Of a DNA stretch of 64,000 bases, positions 35,042 to 62,000 are shown one piece after another. This DNA is from Cyclina sinensis. Its lineage: Eukaryota > Mollusca > Bivalvia > Venerida > Veneridae. The position numbers and the translations under genes were made by a program. Location: the NCBI GenBank assembly GCA_012932295.1, contig JAAONU010000001.1:33945449-34009448 (forward strand), read 5' to 3'. The first letter of the stretch is position 1. Each line of letters starts with the position of its first letter. The notes under the pieces were generated by a model. That model was not told where the DNA came from. It saw nothing but the letters and a program-made list of their open reading frames with translations, and ran no database searches.

Positions 35042-36619
35042 TACTGAGCCAGCACTAATAACTTAAATAAGATTACATAGGACATATAAAAAATAAGGAA
35101 AGATCTATTGCAGATATTCAAAATAATAAGTTTTCTGATTATTTGGTACTTTTCGTGTTTTATTTATTTGTTCTTTAAAGTTTAAGGACATAACACATAT
35201 AAAACAGTACCACATACTAAATAAAAATAAATCATACTATATAATGTCATGTACTATCTAATAAGGAGAGCAAACTTTTATCATAAAATAACTAAACAGG
35301 TTTAGGTACCTATGGATAGCCCATTAAGCTGAAAGCTTATTTCTTAATCTTGTTATCTTTGTTATTATGTTTTATAATTTTAATGTTCCTGACACGCGCC
35401 TGCCTAGTAGTATAGTCAGTATTGACTTTTGGCAGTAATAAGTTGAAGTTCTAATGAGGTCCATAGCATAAAAAATGATGTGTTAAACAAGGGAGAATTA
35501 AAAACAAAAAAACAGGAAAGAGACTAAGATTTTGATCAAGACTTAGGTTGAAAAAAGAAATTTAAGTATGCTCTACGACATCACATCTTAAGCTATCACA
35601 GTCAAATTAATATTAATGATATGAAGTCCTTAGACTCTTCAGTAGAACAAATAAACATTTTAGTAGATGTAAATGTGTGCTCTAACTTCTCATGCAGAAT
35701 CAAAGAAAACTTTAAAACTCCTTGCAGTTTATTTCTGCATTGTTCTGATTTTTTCTCTAGCAAAAGCTTTTACAAGAATCAATACTTTTTGTCAAAATTT
35801 GTGTTTGTTGGAATGTTTCAGTTACTACTGCAGTGCTATTTAACTTTTAAGATGCTAAACGGCTGTCATGTTCTTAAGTTGGAAAGGTTAATGAATGAGT
35901 GAAATCATGATGGTGTAGGACAATTCACTGCTCTCGGGAAAATCTGCTGAGATGTCAGACAGTCGCAATTTTTGCTAAAACTAAAACTTCTGAGTTTTTG
36001 CTAGTTTTATATATAATAAAAAGCTTTTGAAAGAAATACTCATGTTGACACAACTAAACTATATTTAGTAAAGTGGCTTTGTAGAAGACAGGCAGCAAGC
36101 AAATTATAGGAGGTCTATACATTTTTACTCTTACTTGACTGTTGATACTTGAGTTTGTATTTGGTAAAATATATTATCATTTCCTTTTAAAGAGGAAATG
36201 GTCTATTCACTGAAAACAATCATGTAGCTCAGTATCTTCCTGTAAGGTTTTCTTATATAAACTTTTTTTTTTCTTTTTTGGTTTCTTTAGCTATGTATCA
36301 GTTGGCCTTAGTTTGTGTTTAATATATAACCATGTAGACTATTGTGAGTTTACTGTTAAATTTCATAGGTCAACTGACATGTGGTTTTCTACATTCATTA
36401 AATAGGAAATTCATTGTTTCATACATGTATTATTTCATCTGGAGCAGAAGCTTCAAAAGTTCCAGCAAATGTAAATACATCTTTAACTAAATCAGAGATT
36501 GAAAGAAGATTCCAATGAGAGAAAGAGATATTGATGATTCTTACTAAATTAAATGTTAATTTCATTAAAGTGAAGCATGAATAATCATCTAAAATCTATC
36601 TTGCACAAGAAAAGGCTGA
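35042..36619. other. PMM-SH2D4 intergenic or SH2D4 5' intron sequence
   Basis: A LINE 3' tail (35345-35451) matches 19355-19463. Otherwise AT-rich sequence with no supported coding exon. SH2D4 exon 2 begins at 36925 with an acceptor, so at least one untranslated first exon lies somewhere upstream. Confidence 0.4.
35345..35451 (+). repeat. LINE 3' tail fragment
   Basis: Parallels 19355-19463 (ATAATTTTAATGTTCCTGAC, CGCGCCTGCCTAGTAG, GGCAGTAATAAGTTGAAG), with a 3-bp TAG duplication relative to it. It is a severely 5'-truncated copy. Confidence 0.7.
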
Positions 36620-36623
36620 TTAA

Positions 36624-36831
36624 CCCTTAATGTGCTGGAACCAAAAGGGATTAGCCTTTGCCACCAGTGTAGAGCCAGGCCAGCCTGCACATCCGTGCAG
36701 TCTGACCAGGCTCTATACTGTTGGTAGCTTTTTTTTTTTGTATTTTGATATTGAAATCCTTTAAACTTTGAATGGACTGTTCCAAATTCAAAGCTGGGCA
36801 AATCCATTACAAAGATTCAGCATGTTCAGGG
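36624..36831. mobile_element. piggyBac-like MITE (TTAA target) with strong internal hairpin
   Basis: TTAA at both borders (36620-36623, 36832-36835), termini starting CCC: CCCTTAATGTGCTG and, inverted, CCCTGAACATGCTG. Inside, TAGAGCCAGG...GTGCAGTCTGACCAGGCTCTA forms a long stem around CATCCG (about 36670-36717). 208 bp, non-coding. Confidence 0.72.
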
Positions 36832-36940
36832 TTAACTTGTAATTTCTTATTGTTGTAAAAATATCAGCCTCTAGTCAAGCTTTACACTTGTGATTATTTT
36901 TGTTTTCTTTGCTAATGCTTTCAGGCTGTGACAGAGTTAA

Positions 36941-50735
<13,795 letters not shown>

Positions 50736-53700
50736 CCAACTATATTTTTTATTTTAGAGTTTCAACTTTGCATAGTATATGTTTAATGAAAATGAAGGGA
50801 TCCTTTCTTTAAGTATTATGTTTTAAATTAAGAAAATCAGCACTTTTTGAATGGAATAATGGAGCAAATGAGATAGAATACTATTGTGGTTTAGCTAGGA
50901 AATAAATGAATAACATGGCAAGAGGGGAGGAAACAGGGAAATCCACTTGTTTTAACAACTGACCTATTTTTACATTTCAAATGAACAGGTGCCAGGATGT
51001 ACTGCCATATGGGTTCAGGTTTTTATGTGCATGTATTTGGTGTGAAAAGAAAGGCTATAAGTCAGTGTGTGACAGTTTGATGTACATGGAACAAAAACAG
51101 CAGCAGGCACTTGCAATTTAGCAGTTAATAGTTTTCAATAGATGGGTGAAAAATGCCAGTAATTTCAATTTTAGAGATAAAACTTAGGTTGTTCAAAGAT
51201 GTTTAGATTGTTGGTTGTATTGGTTGAAATTTGGATGTGTTAGTATTATTTGTAAAACATGTTGATCTGATAAGAAAAAGGGTTTTTGATATTACTAGAA
51301 GTAAAGGGTATGTGAACTTTTTATCATTGTCTTGGCGCTAGTTCTGATTTTTCAGTTCTGTTTTGACTGAAGGATATGTTTTAGTAAAAGGATGCTAGCT
51401 TTTTATTAGAATATTTTTGTTTTATAATCATGAAGGGATAAACATACAACAGCGTCAAAGTTCTATTGTAGGTATAGAGGCAACATTGGTTTTATTTTTA
51501 ATGTAAAATAGATGTAGGTATAGAGGCAACATTGGTTTTATTTTCAGTGTAAAAAAAAAACAGCTGAAGTAGATAAACATGTGTATGTTTCTTACTTTAT
51601 ATATGTATATATATTTTTTTATGAAAGTAGGTAGCATGTTACAGCATGAATTTTCTATTTTAGGATTTTAAAATATGTATCAAAAATCTAGCTTATAACC
51701 ATGAACAATAACAGCGCTTTTATATATATTTAAGTACATGTGTTTGTAAACAATATTTGTACAAATGCTCTCCTGTTAGAGGAAGAAAAGATATCTGTCT
51801 AACTGCTCGATCTAAATGTAGAAAGGCTGCTTATTTAAAACAAGAAATCAAAATCCACAGAACTTTGCTATTTTTATAATCTACTGTTTGTTTTTATTAT
51901 TTTGTATTTAATGTTTTACAGTATATTGTGTCAGTATGTTACTTTATCTTTAGTCTCTTTAATTAGACTTTAAAGGTAGTATTTATAATGAAGCATTTTA
52001 TAGATTAAAGTTTATAATGATTTTTCAGTAACTGTTTATTTGCTTTTTTTCTCTCAATCATGTGTTCATGGGTTGAATGTTCATAATACGTTTTCTGTCA
52101 TAGTGAGTTGATTGGTGCATTTACAGCATTTCTTGTTAATGATGTGTAAGTCGGTTCACGTTTGATTACATTTTTGATCGATCATAAAGACCCACTTATA
52201 TGACCAACTTTGTTATTTAAAATCATGCAAAAATTACCAGTTAGAGAGAACCAAAGTCTTAAATTTAAGATAAATAAGGTTCATTATCAGGATCGGTAGA
52301 TTAATACGACTGCTTAACAGGTTTTATTCAGTAGTGGAACTTTACTATTTCAATTTTTGATTGTTACATTTCTAGCGAACACTTGCAGTCTGTCTTGTAC
52401 ACCTCATTTGCTGTCATTTGTTTTATCCCATATCTTGTAAAAAAAGACAGTCAAAGAGTAAATAAGAAGCAAGTTAAACCTTCAGTTTGCATGTAATATA
52501 CATGGGCTTGATGTGGTTGTTCTTTCTGCATGGAATTTACTAGATCTATATGTTTGATATAATGGGATTGAAGAATTGCAAGAATATTGTTGATGAAAGC
52601 AGAAATTCTTTCATTTTCAAAATTTCTATTTGTTTCCATGTATTTACTTCTGTCAACTATGGAAGTACATGTATTGGCATTAAATGCTTAACCATCAGAT
52701 TTAGGTCAGCTGTAAACAAATCAATGACCCAGAACAGTTCTTTATAATATTCTTTATTTAAGTTCACTTCCAATAGTATTGCATTTGACCATTAAAATGT
52801 CCGTGCTATTTAACAGTCATGCTTTAGTTTTTATTGCTAGGCATTATTCATTGTCTTCAGGCATTTAATAATCATTATAATTTTTCTAGGCTGTATTTAA
52901 TTTTTTTTTCAGAGCAAAACAAAAAAGTTTGTGTCTCTCGACAAAATCTTTAAGTCATCCCCTCAAAATTGAAGTTAATTGTGTGCTTGGCCCTAGGGCC
53001 CTTGTTAAGCAGAAAAGCATTACATGTGCACAGTTTGGGTCACTTAATAATAAGTGTTTTTAGTGGTGTTCAGACTTCTGTATATCTGTAAGATTAGAAA
53101 AAAAGCGGTGTCAACAAAATAGATGATTTACAAAATAACATCATTATAAGCTTATTTATTCAATATTTTATTGATTTCTGGTTGTATTTTGAAGGTGTCA
53201 TAAAGTAGCAGGAACTTTTTATCTGCGTTGTTAAGAACTAGTCACACCGATAAAATTTTCTGTGGTTGTTGAAATTACAACGTAGCCATAATTGTTCTGG
53301 CCTCTGCCAGATCAGATATCTGCATTCTTATTGTAAGGTAATCAAACATAATTTGATGATACTGTTCAATAAAAATAAAGGAAACATATATCAATGCATG
53401 ATTACTTTTTATAAGCAGTTTCTCATGATGAAATGTGCTGTTAATATTTTTCTTATGGTATTGTGTAAAATGACATTTTCATTGTATCTCCTGTCACCTA
53501 AGGTCAGCTACATTTTAAAAAGGTTACCTTTTTATCAGATAGAAAAGGATAATTTTATTTGATAGTGTTTTTACTGATGGCTTTATAATTATGAGAAAAC
53601 GACATGGATGTATGTAATTCATTTCAGAAATATTGTAGAATTACAAAAGATCTGTTCTGATTTTGATATTTTGTATATATACATTGTATGATTGTAGTTC

Positions 53701-55990
53701 TTTTTCTTACTTCTGTGTGGTATATATCGGTTATTCCAGAAATTACATATTTTTAGACTTAAGGTGAAATTCTAATTTTGTAAACATTCTTAACCCATGT
53801 ATACTTTTTCTTGGTTCAGCAAGTTCAAAAGAAGATTGCATTACCGTTATTTTTAGTCAAGTGGTATAATTTTTTATAGTTTATAATATGTGGCAATGTT
53901 AGTATGCCAGCTGAATAGATTTAACTGTGATATGTTATTCTCAGCAGTAAAAAGGGGACAAGTTGTATTGGATTGATGCATGAAAGGTTGTGAATTGTGT
54001 ATTTTCCATTAACATACTTTTATAGACAATGGTAAGCTTATAATGATGTTTATGGTTTAAAGGTAACTGTTACCAGAGTTGCAGCATATACCACTATGAA
54101 ATCCTTGTATATACATTTTTTAAAGGCTTAAAGTTTATTAAAAAAAATGTAAAAACTAATTTCATTGTTTTATTAATGTTTCTTGCCTTTTCACCAGTCT
54201 CTTATGAGAAAATGTGAGATGAAAAGAAATTATGCATAATGACTTTGTGATGTATTCTAATGACTTTGTGATGTATTCTTCATTTTTAGTATCAGAAAGT
54301 CCTTCCATCTTTTGTAAGTTTTGTTTTTAATAGTCTGTAGGTGAGGATGCTTCAGAAAAAAGTTATTTAAAAGATTAGCATTTTAGGATTTTTTATTACC
54401 TTCTAATAGTGGATTCTCTTTTTTACATAGGTAGGTGTAGACATCCAATTCAAAACTATTAGTAAAAAAGATTCTGATCATGACAGGTCAGAATCTAACT
54501 CAAAATTTTACAGTCTTTAAGATTATACAGTAGATGTTTCTTTATAATAATAACAGTTCTGTTCAAATATAAAGATGTATAGTTGAATCATTTTTTATGA
54601 TGACCACATTTAGCTTTTACAGATGAAAACAACACTTCATTTTCTGGTTGAGGTTTATTAAATGGGCATGAGAAGTTAAATGTAAAAAACACAGGTGTGT
54701 ATACATTTAACTTTATGACAGTTTTTTCATTAAGTGCACTTACTTGTTTATATATCTATACATATCATCTTGAATAAATATATGCATGCATCGAGATAAG
54801 TACATGTATAAAGTACATTGTAACTATTTTTAGCACATATAGGCTCAATACAGTGATGTACTCATTATGTAATCAAACTGTGTCATTTTAATTTTTTTAT
54901 CTGGACTATATTTTTTATGTTGCTTTTTTCATATTTTTTCTTCTTTGTAATTTTTTGCATCTATATGTTTCTGTTCAGCTAATACCGGTATCTGAGATGT
55001 ATTTTCTAGTCATGTATCATTTGTAATGGGGCCATATATATTAAGTACACTGTAGTTAAATGATGTCAGATCCCTAACCCCTTTCTGCAACAAAAAAATA
55101 AATGGCTATAGTCTGTTTTAAAGTTATCTGTTTAAAGTATATCAGAGAATTAAGCATATCAAGCATTTATGATGGTGATGTCGTTTATGAGATCATGCAG
55201 GCATACATGTATCTCATTTGGAGAAAAATAAAACAGTCTGGGCTATAGTCTGTTTCACTAATGAAATATGAAATGGTGACTTCAGCAGGAGAATCAATTT
55301 TGGCTACTGTATAGTCTGTTTTACTAAAATTTAAACTAGCTTCTAGCTTTTCTGTCATTATCATCTCCATGTTCATTAGTGTGTGCTACCAATCATAGAA
55401 TAGATGAACTTATTGTACTGGTGTATCCCAACTTGCTTTTACTGTTTTCTGCAAGAAATTGATGAATTTTCCCAGAATTATAATGAAAGGTACTTGTATT
55501 TTCACTTTGTTATAAAAAATTATTACTCCAAATTCACTGTGGGAGGTATCGATAAACTATTTATTTTAACTTACCTGTTCTTATTGAATCTAATTAAGTT
55601 GATGTTAAATTCATTGGAAGTGACTTCAGAATGTTCGCGCAGTAAACTGCTGTTCTGTTTCGTTGTGTTTTATACAAAATACACAAGTTCAAGACAAAAA
55701 TTCAATTTTTGAAATTCAAATGCAAAGTTTAGTGTCATTTTTAAAGTTGAATTAAGTAGAAATTGGCTTTAACATTTTATTAAGTTGTAGTGTATATTCT
55801 CGGTAGGAGCAAATATTAGGAACTTTATGCAGTACTTCCTCCTACTTTATTTTCATTTCTCTATGTTTAAAATTAGCAAAAATGATTGGTTTGTGTTTAC
55901 TGTTTACAATTGTTATATGCCATACTGTTAAACAATGTTTTCTTGTTGAAAAGGAAATATTTGTCTAATAAAGTACTTGATACTAATGTC
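50736..55990 (+). other. long SH2D4 3' untranslated region (probable)
   Basis: Five kilobases of very AT-rich sequence without coding signal or an obvious transposon. AATAAA at 55967-55972 is a candidate distal poly(A) signal; an earlier AATAAA at 50900 and others allow shorter forms. A 41-bp direct repeat lies at 51470-51545 (GGTATAGAGGCAACATTGG twice). The extent is inference. Confidence 0.4.
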
Positions 55991-56294
55991 TCTGAGTTTT
56001 AAAAACAGCTTAACACACTCATGTTGGCCAGAAAAAGTCCACTTTGCAAGAAAAAAGAAATCCTTAATACAAAAACAAGATTCAAGTGCATTCCAGTATC
56101 TTCTTTAACAACGTCCCAATATTCATGCAAGGGCTAGAACAGTGAAAAAAGCATCCAACAAAACGTGTTTATTAGCTTATACAGAAGAGATAGACTAAAC
56201 TTTTTTTTTTTTTTTTTAAGAAAACAATTACTGAACATTAGTGCAAGCATGTTGTTTTCACCAACTTCGTGTTTCAAACATAACAATGACAAAA

Positions 56295-56975
56295 CTAGAA
56301 TGCCCATGGGCAGCATGTCAATCCTGCCAATGGAAAGCTGCCTATGGGGATGGGACAGTGAAATGGAAACTGTGGGAAGTTATTACAACTAGTGGACTGT
56401 CCGTGATAGAATGGGACTATATAATGGACATGGGAAAACTTACCTTCTTTAGTTATGGAGTTCTTCCCCACACTAGACAGAATGACATATGATGGAAGGA
56501 TAAGGCAGACCAATATGATGTCACTTTAAGGGAGCATAATAAATGTATCACAGTATTTTCAAATTCTTCCTTGCATGGAAAAGTAATGGCCCGGACAAGG
56601 TCTATCATTAACATTTTGGACCTTTGAGCTTGACCTCTGAGCTAGGAACCTGGGTCTTGCACATGACACACCATTTCATCAAGGTGAACAAATTTAATGT
56701 GCCAGGGTATTTTAAAATCCTTCCATGCAAGGTCTATCATCAAAAGTTTGGACATTTGACTTGGCACTGTGACTTTAACCTTTGAGCTGGGAACTTGGGT
56801 CTTGCACTAAACACACCGTCTCGTCAAGGTGAACAAATGCGCCAAGGTATTTCCAAAATCCTTCCATGCACAGAGAAGTTATGGCCCGGACAAGGCAATC
56901 TGGATGCACTCACTAACGCATGCACAGACGTACAAACACAGTGCCAAAAGTGATGACTATGTTGAGCTATCTGCA
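56295..56975 (-). mobile_element. Helitron/Helentron-like dispersed element
   Basis: On the minus strand the 3' end is hairpin TGCCCATGGGCA (56312-56301), TT, then CTAG|TTTT (56298-56295). The body has two diverged copies sharing AATCCTTCCATGCA, ATGGCCCGGACAAGG and TGGGTCTTGCAC. The far border is not sharply defined. Confidence 0.5.
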
Positions 56976-58131
56976 CACGGGCTCAAGAAAAATAGAATCA
57001 GATATATATATATATTTATATATATATTCTGGGCACAGGAAAATGTGAATCAGAAAGGATATATCAATATAGGCTAGGAACTACATTTAACTGAAGGCAG
57101 CTATGTCAAAATTTCTCCAAACTCTAAAAAAGGTATCAGATCTAAGATTGGTTTAAAATAAACAGTCTATAAACGAACCCTCAGTCACTTTCTTTTCTTT
57201 GAGGCTTTTAAAATTCCGTTGGCTCATTTGCAAAGAAATTGGGTGATAGTTACTTCCCTTTTCAACTGCAGAAATCAGAGTTTGCCAGTTTGGTGTTTTA
57301 ATTCTAGATTAAAAGGCATCCACAGATATGAGACAATAGGAGGGCATTGTCAAAAATGGTAATAACCACACTTATATACTTTCCGTGTGCTCTGAATCTC
57401 ACGTTGAAACTAATTAAATTCGTCCCTCTAAGTTTTCGACCCATGTATCAGTTTTCAGTATTTATTGAGTGTTACCATTTAATTATTTTACGATATACTG
57501 CATATAAATTTATGCAGACCTTTGTCAATTTAGTAAAAAATAATTTATGATGTAAAGAATACGATATGTTCTTTTTTACATAAAGCATTTAGACAATAAG
57601 AATGTGTTAAGTCTAAGAAGCTAAGTTAAATAGACACTGGACAGGTGACATTAAATTCAAAGCTACATGCTACAGTCCCTACTAGTCCTAACCTTGATCA
57701 ACTTTATTAGTAAGTGTGAGTGTACAAAATTTCTTCAATTAATCATAAGTGCAAAAGAGACTGTGGAACTGGTGGTCTTAAATTTTAACTGTGATGTATA
57801 TTATTTTTACTATATAAATGATATTTTTATAAAAGCTATCATGTAATGTGGAAGATATATCTAAGGGAAAATAATGTCAAAAGGGCCAAAGAAGCAATAG
57901 CTTAGTGTCCAGAGGAGATGGATGTTCAGGCCTCTACTACAATGTAAAGAATAAATGGCTGTTGTCCAAAAAACAAAATCAAATTAAAGAGTCAGAGTAT
58001 AGCATTCAGGTTATCTGCAGTTCCAGTGGTGTTTACAGGGGAGGGGCAGATTGCTCTAGACACATGAATGTGGTAATGCACCATTTTATATTAAGAAATA
58101 TAAGTGCTCCCACAACATCCTAGTAGATAAA
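56976..58131. other. intergenic or TMEM94 5' intron sequence
   Basis: TA-rich microsatellite at 57001-57027. Otherwise AT-rich with no supported exon, RNA gene or element ends. Confidence 0.4.
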
Positions 58132-58135
58132 TCTA

Positions 58136-58523
58136 TGTAACCCAGACAAATCCACCTCCCCCAAGCTGGGTTTGAACTCGGGGACCTTTGATTGCAAAGT
58201 GGACACTCGACCACGTCGCCATAAAAGCTAGCTGATAGGCAAGGGAGTAGAAGTGCCATATTATGCCTCTGCTACATACACCCCCTCCTTCTTAGAATTT
58301 GTCCTCAGATTCTTGTAGTACTGAATGTCTATGGGACTTTCTAAGGGTGCCATCACACTGAAACTTGTGAGTTATTTACGTTGGGCGCCAAATGTAACCC
58401 GGAAAAATCCACATGTCCCGAGCTGGGTTTGAACTCGGGTGACTTCGCTATCTAAGCGGACACTCTACCACGTCGCCATAAAAGCTAGCTGATTGGCATT
58501 GGAGTAGAAGTGTCTCTGCTACA
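58136..58523 (-). mobile_element. TRIM (miniature LTR element) with tRNA-like sequence in its LTRs (Helenus-like)
   Basis: Minus-strand order: 5' LTR 58523-58393, TT, primer binding site TGGCGCCCAACGT (58390-58378, complementary to the tRNA-Lys 3' end), ~100 bp, polypurine tract AAGAAGGAGGGGG, 3' LTR 58276-58136. Both LTRs start TGTAGCAGAG and end GGGTTACA (TG...CA), and TCTA duplicates flank the element (58132-58135, 58524-58527). Each LTR holds a tRNA-like block with box A TGGTAGAGTGT or TGGTCGAGTGT and box B GAGTTCAAACCC. A 4-bp duplication and tRNA-like LTRs match the Helenus group of TRIMs. No ORF; it depends on an autonomous LTR element. Confidence 0.88.
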
Positions 58524-59075
58524 TCTACAACTCCAGAACTGCATAGCAAATGCCTTTTATGTTAATATGTTGTCATTTTGAGTCTTTAGTTAAATGTTTA
58601 TAATAAAAATAATATCACATGCTTGTAATAATGTTAAGAATATAACAGCTCAATAAAACAACACTAACCTTTTTGTCCTCCCTGTTGTGAATTTATGGAT
58701 CCAACACTGTAACTAGAATTTTTGACTTACACCTTGACATAGGGTAATGATTTATTCAGCTACACATACATTTATATGATTTTGAAGTAAATGGAAAAAT
58801 CTCAATTTTAGTGTATGCCTGTTTAATTTCCTCCAAATGATTTGTAATGATAAGTAACATTTTAGACTATCTATAAACATAATTTGTTAAAACAAGAAAA
58901 GAATTTACTCATCAAGAAAATTATCATAAATCTTTTCTACATTCAAATGTTTTATGTTACATCAGGTTCAAGCTCTCTTTAGAGTTTGCCCTTTTGTTTT
59001 GATGATGTCATTAATTAGAGCAATATAATCTGGGAATTTTCATATGAAACGATAATTTTTTTGCAGGAGGAGGAG

Positions 59076-62000
59076 ATGGGGTCATATTCGATGTCACATG
59101 CACTTGAATTACTGCATGAGGAACTGACAGTTGAGCTTGAAACATACATATCAAGTCAGAAACAAACTAGAAGTGTCAAGAGATGGCTCGCTGTGTTTCA
59201 TCACAATATTGTACGAACTTTGTATCACTGGACCACCGCAGTACTGGCTCTTTTCTTAGCTGTTGCCCTGCTTGTTGCTTACGGCTTCTGTGAAACCAAG
59301 TAAACATTTTTTTAATTTCTGCACCTTCCTGTTATCAATGTCCATGGTTGTAGTTACCTAGCTCATTTTCAAATTAATCTAGTTTATCAGATAAGATCTT
59401 TGCTGTTATAAACTTCTTTTGATGATGAATCTGTAGAGTTTCAATCCGTATAGTGAATAGAGAAAGAATATTGGAAGCAACAACTCATATTTTAAGGCAG
59501 TGTTTAAAAGATAGACTATAGAAATAATAATTGGTCAACAGGATTCAGTTTTTTAGGCAGCTCTCATTCTTTTGTAGAAATATATATCACGTAATCAGCA
59601 TAATATGTGAGCTTGAAAGTTACGTATTTAGAATAGATCTGTGTCAGTATTTGCACCAGAATACTTACCGCTTTTGAACTGAGAGTACAAACAATAACAG
59701 TTTACATAATAATTATATGCTATTTTTCCTGTATATAGGAGCAGCAATGATAGTGTATGGATCGTAATAGAATCCTGTATTATCCTGGCATCTGTTGTGT
59801 GTAATATTTGTTTGGCTTTACACAATGCATCACACGAAAGATATGAGTTCTGTCAACTTTTGCAAGAAATACTGAAGAGATTGGCTGGTAGGTTAAATTC
59901 CTAATAATAACCTAAATGTGGAAACATTCACATCATATCAAATTCAGTGTGCAAGTTTTAATTGTGTTAAAGTGTAATTCAGCTTTGTAACATGTGATCT
60001 CTTCATCACAATAGAAAGGAGTACATACTGTCCTGTGAATTTTATTGTATGAAGTTCTTGTTATTTGTCCTGTTTCTAATATGATCACTTACCTTATGAA
60101 AGAGTGCTGAATAAACTTATTGATATCAGACTGTACATCATGTAGGTAGCTTTATCCAGACAATACGTAGTCATACCCTTGCACGTGTGTCATTACCTAC
60201 AACAACTTTAATATAAGCACTGACACCATGCACCCAACAGTTGCATTTCTGTCTGTACACGTAACTAAGGAATTTCTCTGTGAGTCAAGGCTTACCAATT
60301 TCAGCTTTCTAAGCCTCACATGATAAATTTTCTTCATCAGCACCAAGCATGTATTCTCAATATTGCTATATGTCTGTGTAGGAACTGTCATGGCATATAG
60401 CAATATTGTGATTACATGGTTGGTGCCGAGATGGAAAAAATTATCTGGTGAGGCTTAGAAAGTGGCAGTGGAGTTCATGAATGTATTATCCATGGCTAGT
60501 GTAGTACCATTGTAAGTCAGTATGAATGAAAAAGGCGTGCTACACTGTTGAACATTTTGCTTTTTTTGTTTTGCCAGTCCTAGACACAACCAAGTTTGTG
60601 ATTTTAAAGCAGAATGATAAGTGATATATCCTCTTTATTGTAAATGTAATAGACTCGCTGCCATGTTACCTAGTTGTATACTACAGATGGGTAATTGTGC
60701 TGAATTAACTGTTCTTGTAGCTTGTATGAAGTATAACACATGGAACAAAACATATTTCCCTGGAATCGACTCTCCCCTCTCTCCATGTTGCACTCTTGTA
60801 TGGACCTTGCGCGAAGGATACATCTATAACATGCCCACACCATTGCTGGTTAAAGGAGATGTTATCTTGCTGAGGCCTGGACATTCAGCTCCTGCCAGAT
60901 GTAAACAATTGCAGGTAGAGTTATAGAAATTATTGATAAAATTGTCCATTACAATTAACAAGTTATTGCTGTAGCAGAATGGTAGCTAATTTCAGCACAC
61001 CAATAAATATTGAATGGCCATCATTTGGATTTTTAGTGAGATGAAACATCTCATGTTTCATTAAGATGTTGAAAATGTTATCAAAGATAAGTGTGTCATC
61101 TTAGACAATATGACAATATGACTTCATTAGATGACAACAAAAAATACGTAAAAAAAGAACTGTTTTTGAAATTTGGTTTTAACTGATGATGATGATAGTA
61201 TCAGGTCATTCTATTACAGTTACAGTATATTGTCAGTTAATATGAATACACATTGTATATTTTGCATTGTGTGGTACTCAACATGATTAAAGTCTGTAGT
61301 GAATACCATTTTTAAGATTTGATGTGGACATTCCATCTCATTATGTTAATAATAATTCAACTTGAAATGATTGTTAACACTTAAATGAACAGAAATAAAT
61401 TTAAATGATTTTTGTAGAAACTTGGAGTAGGCCTTCAAACAGAGATATTGGAGGAAGGCGAGGTTTTCTCACCTGACCCAGAATTTGTCAGTGACGAAGT
61501 GAATAATACACCTAAAGGGAGAGAACCCAAGCAGTCAGAGAAGTTTATGCTGCTAGAAACACCATATGTGAAGTGCTTGAGGTATTTTATTATAGTTTGT
61601 ATGTATATTTGCATCAACAAGACAAGATTGTTGGGACGAATTAGAAGGAATCAGTGTCCAGTCCTTTAGCCTTACAGTTTGAAATTAACTAGAACAAGGA
61701 ACTTTTACAAGCTCTGAACTCATTCAAGGAACTACTGTGTTGTTATTATGTGACATAGCATGTGGTAGATATTGATAAAGACTAACAGTTTTAAGATTTG
61801 ACATAACATTGGTTATAAAGCTGATGTCTGCTGACTTGGTAATTTTTTCACAGTGAATTTTAGAAGTTTATATGATTTTAAGAGCAGTATATAAAATCAG
61901 CCTCAGATGTTTTTACTAAGCATCATTTTGTCTATTTAAGGCGAATATTTGAAGATACACACCGTCCACCCAGTATAGTAGAACATGAGAAATTCACTGT

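Noticed and set aside
56829..57077. 82-codon open frame
   Set aside because: Lies in a dispersed repeat and a TA microsatellite; no conserved motif.
58160..58500. Two possible tRNA genes on the minus strand
   Set aside because: Both tRNA-like blocks sit at equivalent positions inside LTRs of the TRIM and do not form a clean cloverleaf by eye; they are promoter-like parts of the element.
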